From JAADHG01 sp964418645 (GTDB lineage Bacteria > Bacteroidota > Bacteroidia > Flavobacteriales > Flavobacteriaceae), in contig CAYQME010000047.1 of assembly GCA_964418645.1 (NCBI GenBank), forward strand, positions 1-18,552: 18,552 bases of DNA. The letters are read 5' to 3'. The position numbers were made by a program, and so were the translations under genes. Under the pieces are notes generated by a model. It saw nothing but the letters and a program-made list of their open reading frames with translations, ran no database searches and was not told the DNA's origin. This document shows positions 8,930 through 14,863 of the stretch, piece after piece. Position 1 is the stretch's first letter; the number at the start of each line of letters is the position of its first letter.

Positions 8930-8948
8930 TTATATTTTCACTTCTCAA
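8930..8948 (+). repeat. 19-bp repeat, copy 1, in susC leader
   Basis: TTATATTTTCACTTCTCAA on the plus strand, an exact copy of 10228-10246. This copy is 28 bases upstream of the susC start codon and is read antisense with respect to susC, so the susC leader RNA would carry the complement of the copy in the MFS leader. Function unknown. Confidence 0.85.
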
Positions 8949-8951
8949 TGT

Positions 8952-8959
8952 TAAACCTA
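8952..8959 (-). promoter_or_regulatory. Possible susC -7 promoter box (weak)
   Basis: On the minus strand this reads TAGGTTTA, one base off the Bacteroidota TAnnTTTG -7 box, about 50 bases upstream of the susC start. No convincing -33 element was found, so this is only a candidate. Confidence 0.3.
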
Positions 8960-8966
8960 TGTAAAT

Positions 8967-8976
8967 TTTACGTAAA
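8967..8976. promoter_or_regulatory. 10-bp palindrome upstream of susC
   Basis: TTTACGTAAA, a perfect palindrome with a central CpG, centred 41 bases from the centre of the main 16-bp palindrome. Possibly a secondary regulator site; short enough that chance is possible. Confidence 0.4.
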
Positions 8977-8978
8977 GA

Positions 8979-8990
8979 ATAGTATACTAT
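8979..8990. promoter_or_regulatory. 12-bp palindrome upstream of susC
   Basis: ATAGTATACTAT, a perfect palindrome two bases away from the TTTACGTAAA palindrome. It lacks the central CpG of LacI-type operators, so if it is a site it may be for another factor. Confidence 0.35.
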
Positions 8991-9004
8991 ATAAGTAATT
9001 ATTT

Positions 9005-9020
9005 ACGAAAACGTTTTCGT
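9005..9020. promoter_or_regulatory. Likely LacI-family operator
   Basis: ACGAAAACGTTTTCGT is a perfect 16-bp palindrome. The central CG (9012-9013) is the step into which the hinge-helix leucine of LacI/PurR-type proteins inserts, and the neighbouring regulator has such a leucine (L57). It lies in the divergent susC/lacI region, about 102 bases upstream of the susC start and 100 upstream of the lacI start, where it overlaps the -33 region expected for the lacI promoter box at 9035. It could therefore control both directions, including autoregulation. Confidence 0.75.
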
Positions 9021-9034
9021 GTTGAAAACTTTTT

Positions 9035-9042
9035 TAACTTTG
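9035..9042 (+). promoter_or_regulatory. Candidate lacI -7 promoter box
   Basis: TAACTTTG fits the Bacteroidota TAnnTTTG -7 consensus exactly, giving an expected transcript start near 9049 and a leader of about 70 bases. The leader holds a 7-bp inverted repeat, AAGCTAC at 9051-9057 and GTAGCTT at 9070-9076. The -33 position falls inside the 9005-9020 palindrome rather than on a clear TTTG. Confidence 0.5.
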
Positions 9043-9120
9043 AGGGATTGAAGCTACAAAAGAGTAAAAGTAGCTTATAAATATTAAAATCTTAAATTTG
9101 TTTTTAATACATAAAGATTA

Positions 9121-10173
9121 ATGAAAAGAAAGGTTACTTTAAAGCAAATTGCAAGAGAATTAGATGTGTCTATTTCAACAGTTTCAAAAGCGTTACGGAA
9201 TAGTATCGAGATAAGTGAAGATACCAGACAGAAAGTTAAGGCTTTTGCAAAACTCTACAATTATAGACCCAATAATATTGCCTTAAGTTTAAAGAACAGA
9301 AAAACAAAAACTATTGGTATAATTATACCTGAAATAGTACATCATTTTTTTTCAAAAGTTATTAGAGGGATTGAATTGGTAGCCAATAGTAGAGGATACA
9401 ATGTAATTGTAGGATTGTCAAACGAATCGTTTTCCAAAGAAGTTATAAATATGGAGATGCTTGCTAATGGTAGTATTGACGGATTTATTTTGTCTATTTC
9501 TAAGGAGACCTTGTTGCGACAAGATTATCATCATTTTAACGAAACTATAAATCAAGGAATGCCAATAGTTATGTTTGATAGAGCTGTAAGCGAAATTGTT
9601 TGTGATAAAGTTATAGTTGATGATTTTGAAGGATCAAGAAAAGCCGTAAAGAAATTGGTTTCAAATGGATGTAAAAATATAGCCATCATTACAACAAAAG
9701 ACTATGTAAGTGTAGGGAGGTTAAGAACCCAAGGCTATATAGCTGCTCTTGAAGAAAATAAAATGTATCCAAAGTCAAGTTTAATTTTAAAGATTGATGT
9801 AGAGCTTGATTCTGAAGATCATTTAGAAGATTTAGAAAATGAAATTGAACAATTTTTTAATAACAATAAGAATATTGACGGTATTTTTGCTGTAAACGAG
9901 TTGTATGCAATTACAGCAATGAAAGTGGCAAGAAAGAAAGAAATAAAAATGCCTGAAAAGCTTCAAGTTATTGGTTTTACAGACGGCGTTTTATCTAAAC
10001 ACGCAACCCCTAGCTTAACAACGGTAAGCCAACATGCCCAAAAAATGGGAGAAAAAGCAGCCGATTTATTGATTGATAGATTGGAACTTGATATTGATAA
10101 TGAACTTGAAGAAGAACATTACCAAACTATAGTTATCGAGACCGAACTTATAGAAAGAAAATCTACGAAATAG
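9121..10173 (+). CDS. LacI/PurR-family transcriptional regulator of the glucan locus
   Basis: Sugar-responsive DNA-binding regulator, 350 residues, full length. The N-terminal helix-turn-helix is at ~6-25 (TLKQIARELDVSISTVSKAL), with I18-S19 at the positions of LacI Y17-Q18 that read the operator. The hinge helix is at ~51-58 (NNIALSLK), L57 aligning with the intercalating LacI leucine. A periplasmic-binding-protein-like sensor domain runs from ~64 (TIGIIIPEIVHHFFSKVIRGIE) to the end, including SIDGFILSIS and LQVIGFTDGVLSKHATPSLTTV. It is transcribed away from susC and ahead of the MFS gene, so it probably controls both arms; the inducer is presumably maltose or a maltodextrin (inference). 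Bacteroides uses the membrane sensor SusR for starch, whereas this locus has a LacI type. No clear terminator follows; 129 bases separate it from the MFS gene. Confidence 0.93.
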   Translation: MKRKVTLKQIARELDVSISTVSKALRNSIEISEDTRQKVKAFAKLYNYRPNNIALSLKNRKTKTIGIIIPEIVHHFFSKVIRGIELVANSRGYNVIVGLSNESFSKEVINMEMLANGSIDGFILSISKETLLRQDYHHFNETINQGMPIVMFDRAVSEIVCDKVIVDDFEGSRKAVKKLVSNGCKNIAIITTKDYVSVGRLRTQGYIAALEENKMYPKSSLILKIDVELDSEDHLEDLENEIEQFFNNNKNIDGIFAVNELYAITAMKVARKKEIKMPEKLQVIGFTDGVLSKHATPSLTTVSQHAQKMGEKAADLLIDRLELDIDNELEEEHYQTIVIETELIERKSTK

Positions 10174-10182
10174 AAATTAATC

Positions 10183-10212
10183 TTTGAATATTTAAAAACT
10201 TTTATATCTTTA
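10183..10212 (+). promoter_or_regulatory. Candidate promoter of the MFS operon
   Basis: TTTG at 10183-10186 and TATCTTTA at 10205-10212 (one base off TAnnTTTG) with an 18-base gap, close to the Bacteroidota -33/-7 layout. The transcript would start around 10219, exactly where the paired hairpin region begins. Assignment by pattern only. Confidence 0.45.
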
Positions 10213-10219
10213 CAAACTA

Positions 10220-10280
10220 ATCAAAACTTATATTTTCACTTCTCAACAATAAGTTTTGATAAGTCTTTTCGCTTATCAAA
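10220..10280 (+). promoter_or_regulatory. Two overlapping, mutually exclusive hairpins before the MFS gene
   Basis: Hairpin 1: ATCAAAACTTAT (10220-10231) pairs perfectly with ATAAGTTTTGAT (10249-10260), 12 bp, 17-base loop. Hairpin 2: TTTGATAAG (10255-10263) pairs perfectly with CTTATCAAA (10272-10280), 9 bp, 8-base loop. The two share bases 10255-10260, so only one can form at a time. Hairpin 2 ends 22 bases before the start codon. Neither is followed by a clean U-run. They could be an RNA switch in the leader, a weak lacI terminator, or DNA operators; nothing in the sequence decides between these. Confidence 0.6.
10228..10246 (+). repeat. 19-bp repeat, copy 2, in MFS leader
   Basis: Exact copy of 8930-8948 (TTATATTTTCACTTCTCAA), same orientation in the DNA, 56 bases upstream of the MFS start and mostly within the loop of hairpin 1. 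The two copies flank the lacI gene about 1.3 kb apart. Confidence 0.85.
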
Positions 10281-10302
10281 TAGTATTAATTTTATAAGTA
10301 CT

Positions 10303-11679
10303 ATGATGAAAAAGCGTACACTAAATTTTTGGGAAATTTGGAACATGAGTTTTGGTTTTCTAGGAATTCAATTTGGATTTGCTTTACAAGGCGGATTCAT
10401 GTCTCGAATATTTCAAACATTAGGTGCAGATCAAGGCGATATTCCGTTGCTATGGATTGCAGCTCCATTAACAGGATTATTGGTTCAACCAATAATTGGT
10501 TATATGAGTGATCGCACTTGGAGTGTAAAATGGGGACGACGAAGACCTTATTTTCTAGTAGGGGCAATTTTAAGTTCACTTGCATTATTTTTTGTACCAC
10601 ATTCACCTGCACTTTGGATAGCAGCAGGATTTTTATGGATTCTTGACGCATCGATAAATATCTCGATGGAACCGTTTAGAGCTTTAGTTGCCGATAAACT
10701 TCCAGAATCACAACGGTCTTACGGATTTGTTGTACAAACATTAATTATTGGAATAGGGACTTGGATAGCAAGTAATTTACCTTGGATGGTATCTAAACTT
10801 GGTGTAAGTAATTCGGCAGATTCAGGTGTTATCCCAATGTCTGTAAAAGTTGCTTTTTCAATTGGAGCCTTTGTGTTTTTATCAAGTGTTTTATATACTG
10901 TTTTTAAAACTTCGGAATATCCTCCCGAAGATATTGAAGAATTTGAACGAGAAAAAACAAAGAAGAATCAATTTATTCCAGATATTTTAAACAATATTGG
11001 AAACATGCCATTAACAATGAAAAAATTAGGAGTGATTCAATTTTTTTCATGGTTTGCATTTTTTACTATGTGGAGTTTGGCAAACCCAGCTCTTACAGAA
11101 CACGTGTTCCAAACACCAGCACCAATTGTATCTGTTTATGATATGACTAATTCAATTCAAAGAGCAGCTTTTGATACTGCAAATACAGCATTCCAAGAAT
11201 CATCAAATTTAGTAGGTTCAGCGATGGGAGTTTATGGATTGTCATCAATGGTGTTTGCGCTTCTTCTAACATTCTATACATCTAGAAAAAGAATAAACAG
11301 AAAGTTTGTGCATATGTCTTCATTAATTCTTGGAGGAATAGGTTTCTTATTAATGTATTATGCTTCACCTGAAAATTTAAAATATTGTTTTGTTCTAATA
11401 GGCTTTGCTTGGGGAAGTATTCTTTCAATGCCTTATGCAATGTTATCAAGTTCTGTAGACCCTAAAAAGATGGGTGTAATTATGGGAATTTTTAATATGT
11501 TTATTGTAATTCCACAAATTATTGCAGCACTTGGTGGTATAAATTTCATATCGGGATTGTTAGGTAAAGAAGCTATAAATGCAATGACAGTAGCTGGAAT
11601 AAGTTTAATTATTGCTGGTTTATGTAATTTATTGATTACAAATAAACATGCAATTACATATCAAGCAGAAGAAATTTAA
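10303..11679 (+). CDS. MFS sugar (maltose) transporter, GPH/SUC-like
   Basis: Inner-membrane carrier that probably moves maltose or short maltodextrins from periplasm to cytoplasm, by proton symport as in relatives. 458 residues, about 12 hydrophobic segments. The loop at 66-84 (GYMSDRTWSVKWGRRRPYF) is the MFS signature in the form seen in sucrose/maltose carriers, with the RWGRRRP-like string. Polar residues in the early helices (FGFLGIQFGFALQGGFMSRIFQTLGA) and DASINISMEPFRALVAD are typical of this flavobacterial family. ATG occurs twice in a row (10303 and 10306); either may be used. The stop lies one base before the beta-phosphoglucomutase ATG, so the two are translationally close, and the following maltose phosphorylase supports maltose as substrate. 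Confidence 0.9.
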   Translation: MMKKRTLNFWEIWNMSFGFLGIQFGFALQGGFMSRIFQTLGADQGDIPLLWIAAPLTGLLVQPIIGYMSDRTWSVKWGRRRPYFLVGAILSSLALFFVPHSPALWIAAGFLWILDASINISMEPFRALVADKLPESQRSYGFVVQTLIIGIGTWIASNLPWMVSKLGVSNSADSGVIPMSVKVAFSIGAFVFLSSVLYTVFKTSEYPPEDIEEFEREKTKKNQFIPDILNNIGNMPLTMKKLGVIQFFSWFAFFTMWSLANPALTEHVFQTPAPIVSVYDMTNSIQRAAFDTANTAFQESSNLVGSAMGVYGLSSMVFALLLTFYTSRKRINRKFVHMSSLILGGIGFLLMYYASPENLKYCFVLIGFAWGSILSMPYAMLSSSVDPKKMGVIMGIFNMFIVIPQIIAALGGINFISGLLGKEAINAMTVAGISLIIAGLCNLLITNKHAITYQAEEI

Positions 11680-11680
11680 C

Positions 11681-12355
11681 ATGAATAAAAAAGGATTCAT
11701 ATTCGACCTTGATGGCGTTATTGTAGATACCGCAAAGTATCATTATTTGGCATGGAAAAAATTAGCCAATTGTATTGGTATAGATTTTTCAGAAGAGCAA
11801 AACGAACAACTAAAAGGTATAAGTAGAACACGTTCTCTTGAAAAAATTCTTGAATGGGGAAATAAAACCTTAAATGATGATGAGTTTATAGAGCTTATGG
11901 CTATAAAAAATATCGATTACCTCAATTATATTAACAAGATGGATGAAAGTGAAATTCTTCCAGATGTCACAAAAATATTAGATTATTTATTAGAACAAAA
12001 TCAACCAACCGCATTAGGTTCTGCAAGTAAAAATGCAAGAGCTATATTAAAAAGAGTCAATTTGATTCAACAATTTGATGCGATTGTAGATGGTAATGAT
12101 GTTTTAAAAGCTAAACCAAACCCTGAAGTTTTTTTAAACGCAGCAAATGGTTTAAAAGTACAACCTGAATATTGTATTGTTTTTGAAGACTCGGTTGCTG
12201 GAATTTTAGCCGCAAATAATGCAAACATGATTAGCATTGGGATTGGTAAAGAATCAATTTTAAATGAAGCAGATTATGTGTTTAATGACTTTACTGAAAT
12301 AAGTATTGAGTTTTTAGACGAACTCATAAATGTAGAAAAGAAAGTAATAAAGTAA
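11681..12355 (+). CDS. pgmB: Beta-phosphoglucomutase (HAD superfamily)
   Basis: Converts beta-D-glucose-1-phosphate to glucose-6-phosphate in the cytoplasm, taking the product of maltose phosphorylase into glycolysis. 224 residues, normal length. The in-frame ATG at 11648 lies inside the MFS gene; the ATG at 11681, one base after the MFS stop, gives the family start (FDLDGVIVDT). Residues seen: nucleophile D9 and acid/base D11, cap residues H21, K45 and R49 (LKGISR), phosphate-site S114 and K145 (LGSAS, KAKPNP), and Mg ligands E169-D170 (VFEDS), all as in the Lactococcus enzyme. Order MFS - pgmB - maltose phosphorylase is a known flavobacterial maltose cassette. Confidence 0.95.
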   Translation: MNKKGFIFDLDGVIVDTAKYHYLAWKKLANCIGIDFSEEQNEQLKGISRTRSLEKILEWGNKTLNDDEFIELMAIKNIDYLNYINKMDESEILPDVTKILDYLLEQNQPTALGSASKNARAILKRVNLIQQFDAIVDGNDVLKAKPNPEVFLNAANGLKVQPEYCIVFEDSVAGILAANNANMISIGIGKESILNEADYVFNDFTEISIEFLDELINVEKKVIK

Positions 12356-12357
12356 AC

Positions 12358-12424
12358 GTCATTCCGAACGAAGTGAAGGAATCTTTTGAAAAGATTGCCA
12401 CATCATTTCATTTCTCGCAATGAC
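12358..12424. repeat. Flavobacterial interspersed palindromic repeat
   Basis: Runs from GTCATTCCGA (12358) to TCGCAATGAC (12424); the ends are inverted repeats with one mismatch. Inside is AATCTTTT-g-AAAAGATT (12380-12396), a perfect hairpin. The read-out on the minus strand, GTCATTGCGAGAAATGAAAT..., resembles the non-coding repeats scattered in many Bacteroidota genomes. It fills most of the 82-base gap between pgmB and the phosphorylase and could act as a transcript-stability or processing hairpin. Confidence 0.75.
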
Positions 12425-12437
12425 AAAAGAATATAAA

Positions 12438-14744
12438 ATGAACAAAGATTATATAAAACCAGACCATTGGTCCATAATTGAAGAAGGTTTTGATGCTGAT
12501 AATGTAAAAGCATCCGAAAGTTTGTTCAGCATTGGCAATGGAGCAATGGGACAACGCGCCAATTTTGAGGAGCAGTATTCTGGCTCAACCTTTCAAGGAA
12601 GTTATATAGCTGGCGTTTATTATCCAGATAAAACAAAAGTAGGTTGGTGGAAAAATGGCTATCCAGAATATTTTGCCAAAGTGTTAAACGCACCAAATTG
12701 GATCGGAATTAATGTCATTATAAATAATGAACCTTTAGATTTATTTAAATGCAAAACTATAAAAGATTTTAGAAGAGAACTTAATATGAAAGGAGGTTGG
12801 TATAAACGTAGTTTTGTAGCAACACTACAAAACAATACAGTTGTTAAAATTGAATCGCTTCGTTTTTTAAGTTTAAATATAGACGAAGTTGGAGCAATAA
12901 AATATTCTGTAACACCATTAAACTCTGATGCAGAAATTAAATTTCATCCATATTTAGATAGTTGCATTACTAACGAAGACACTAATTGGAACGATAAATT
13001 CTGGGATACTACAAATGTAACACATCAAAATAATCAAGCCTTTATTTTATCGCATACAATGAAAACAAATTTTCATGTATGTACATCAATGTTGGCAAAA
13101 CTTTCTTTAAACGGAAAAGAGTTAACCCAGGAAAAAGAAATCAATAACGATGTTAATTATATTGAATTTCAATACAAAAACGACCTAAAAGAAGGTGATA
13201 CACTAACACTTACTAAATTTGGAGGCTATACAGTTTCTACTAATCACAAAAAAGAAGATTTATTAGATGTTTCAAAACGAGTATTATTAAAAGTATCAAC
13301 AATTGGGTTCGATAATTTACTAAAACAACAAAAGCAAGCTTGGTCAAAAATTTGGAAAACTGCAGACATTACGATTGAAGGTGATGCAAAGGCACAACAA
13401 GGAATTCGGTTTAATATTTTTCAATTAAATCAAACATATCTTGGCAAAGATGCACGATTAAATATTGGTCCAAAAGGATTTACAGGCGAAAAATATGGAG
13501 GCAGTACATATTGGGATACTGAAGCATATTGCATTCCTTTTTATATGGCTACAAAAGATGATAAAATTGCTAGAAATCTTTTAACTTATCGTTTTAATCA
13601 TTTAGACAAAGCCATTGAAAATGCTGAAAAAATTGGCCTTAATAGTGGAGCAGCATTATTTCCAATGGTAACTATGAATGGTGAAGAATGCCATAATGAA
13701 TGGGAAATCACTTTCGAAGAAATTCATAGAAATGGAGCCATAGCTTTTGCAATTTTTAATTATACTCGATTTACAGGAGATTACAGTTATATTAAAGAAA
13801 AAGGACTTGAAGTTTTAATAGCAATTGCACGTTTTTGGCAACAAAGAGCAAATTATTCTACTACAAATAAAAAATGGGTAATACTTGGTGTTACTGGTCC
13901 AAACGAGTATGAAAATAATGTAAATAATAATTTCTATACTAACTATTCTGCCCAATGGTGTATTAATTATGCTATTAAAAATATTCAAAAAATTGAAGCT
14001 GAATTTAGTTCTGATTATACAAGAATAATGAATAAAGCAAAGCTGTCTAGAGCAGAAATTGAAATATGGAAAGAAGTTGCAGACAATATGTATTTTCCAT
14101 ATTCCGAAGAGCACAAGGTGTATTTGCAACAAGATGGATTTTTAGATAAAGATTTAATTACTGTAACAAATTTAGATAAGTTACAAAGACCAATTAACCA
14201 AAAATGGTCTTGGGACAGAATCTTGCGTTCACCATATATTAAACAAGCTGATGTTTTGCAAGGCTTCTACTTTTTTGAAGATGATTTCACACAAGAAGAA
14301 CTTAAACGTCACTTTGATTTTTATGAACCTTTTACAGTTCATGAATCTTCCTTATCGCCATGTATACATAGTATTCAAGCTTCAAAATTAGGCAGAATGG
14401 AACAAGCATATCAGTTTTATTTACGCACTTCTCGATTAGATTTAGACGATTATAATAATGAAGTTGACGAAGGATTACATATTACAAGTATGGCAGGAAC
14501 CTGGATGAGTATTGTTGAAGGTTTTGGTGGTATGCGTGTAAAAGATAACAGATTAAGTTTTAACCCTCAAATCCCGAAACAATGGGAAGCCTATTCATTT
14601 AAAATCAATTTTAGAAATCAAATTTTAAAAGTGAATGTATGCCAAAATGGAACGAATTTTGAATTGGAAGGGAACAAAGATTTAGATATTTTAGTTAACG
14701 GAAAAACAGTAATGATTTTACATAATAGTTTGGTGAAGGTTTAA
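12438..14744 (+). CDS. mapA: GH65 maltose phosphorylase
   Basis: Splits maltose with phosphate, with inversion, into glucose and beta-glucose-1-phosphate in the cytoplasm; no signal peptide is present. From ATG 12438 it has 768 residues, normal for the family; the ATG at 12420 is inside a palindromic repeat and is rejected. N-terminal beta-sandwich ~1-270, linker, (alpha/alpha)6 barrel ~320-690, short C-terminal beta part. Motifs: YWDTE at 358-362 (sugar site), CHNEWEITFEEIHRNGAI, catalytic acid E490 in GPNEYENNV, and phosphate-site HESSLSPCIH at 635-644. These strings are closest to bacterial maltose phosphorylases; trehalose or kojibiose phosphorylase is possible but less likely given the locus. 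It works with the preceding beta-phosphoglucomutase. Confidence 0.93.
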   Translation: MNKDYIKPDHWSIIEEGFDADNVKASESLFSIGNGAMGQRANFEEQYSGSTFQGSYIAGVYYPDKTKVGWWKNGYPEYFAKVLNAPNWIGINVIINNEPLDLFKCKTIKDFRRELNMKGGWYKRSFVATLQNNTVVKIESLRFLSLNIDEVGAIKYSVTPLNSDAEIKFHPYLDSCITNEDTNWNDKFWDTTNVTHQNNQAFILSHTMKTNFHVCTSMLAKLSLNGKELTQEKEINNDVNYIEFQYKNDLKEGDTLTLTKFGGYTVSTNHKKEDLLDVSKRVLLKVSTIGFDNLLKQQKQAWSKIWKTADITIEGDAKAQQGIRFNIFQLNQTYLGKDARLNIGPKGFTGEKYGGSTYWDTEAYCIPFYMATKDDKIARNLLTYRFNHLDKAIENAEKIGLNSGAALFPMVTMNGEECHNEWEITFEEIHRNGAIAFAIFNYTRFTGDYSYIKEKGLEVLIAIARFWQQRANYSTTNKKWVILGVTGPNEYENNVNNNFYTNYSAQWCINYAIKNIQKIEAEFSSDYTRIMNKAKLSRAEIEIWKEVADNMYFPYSEEHKVYLQQDGFLDKDLITVTNLDKLQRPINQKWSWDRILRSPYIKQADVLQGFYFFEDDFTQEELKRHFDFYEPFTVHESSLSPCIHSIQASKLGRMEQAYQFYLRTSRLDLDDYNNEVDEGLHITSMAGTWMSIVEGFGGMRVKDNRLSFNPQIPKQWEAYSFKINFRNQILKVNVCQNGTNFELEGNKDLDILVNGKTVMILHNSLVKV

Positions 14745-14754
14745 AATTGTTATC

Positions 14755-14846
14755 ATTCCTGTGTTGTCGTATGTCGCTGAAGTTTTATTGGAGGCACAAG
14801 GCAGGAATCCATATAAGAGATGTCAGTTCGAGCGCAGTCGAGAACT
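14755..14846. repeat. Degenerate interspersed repeats between phosphorylase and susA
   Basis: Two elements in the 119-base gap. ATTCCTG (14755-14761) and CAGGAAT (14802-14808) form a distant inverted repeat, like the TCATTCCTG...CAGGAAT elements common in flavobacteria but with a diverged middle. The second, GTCAGTTCGAGCGCAGTCGAGAAC (positions 14822-14845), has AGTTC/GAACT ends and TTCGAG/CTCGA-like inner symmetry. No TAnnTTTG box was found here, so susA is probably read from upstream. Confidence 0.6.
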
Positions 14847-14863
14847 ATTTTTAAAATAAATAT

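Noticed and set aside
8930..10246. lacI as a mobile insertion flanked by a 19-bp target duplication
   Set aside because: No transposase or terminal inverted repeats are present, and 19 bp with regulatory placement fits leader elements better; kept only as a minor alternative.
10397..10651. Open frame of 84 codons on the minus strand, and a short plus-strand frame, inside the MFS gene
   Set aside because: Both overlap conserved MFS transmembrane helices; shadows of the real frame.
11648..11680. Upstream ATG for the beta-phosphoglucomutase, giving an overlap with the MFS gene
   Set aside because: The extra 11 residues (MQLHIKQKKFN) are the out-of-frame end of the MFS gene; the ATG at 11681 gives the normal family N-terminus.
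13815..14132. Open frame of 105 codons on the minus strand inside the maltose phosphorylase
   Set aside because: Antisense to the conserved catalytic region (includes the GPNEY codons); no recognisable protein features.
12438..14744. Trehalose or kojibiose phosphorylase instead of maltose phosphorylase
   Set aside because: All are GH65 with the same catalytic layout, but the motif strings and the starch/maltose gene context favour maltose; assay would be needed for certainty.
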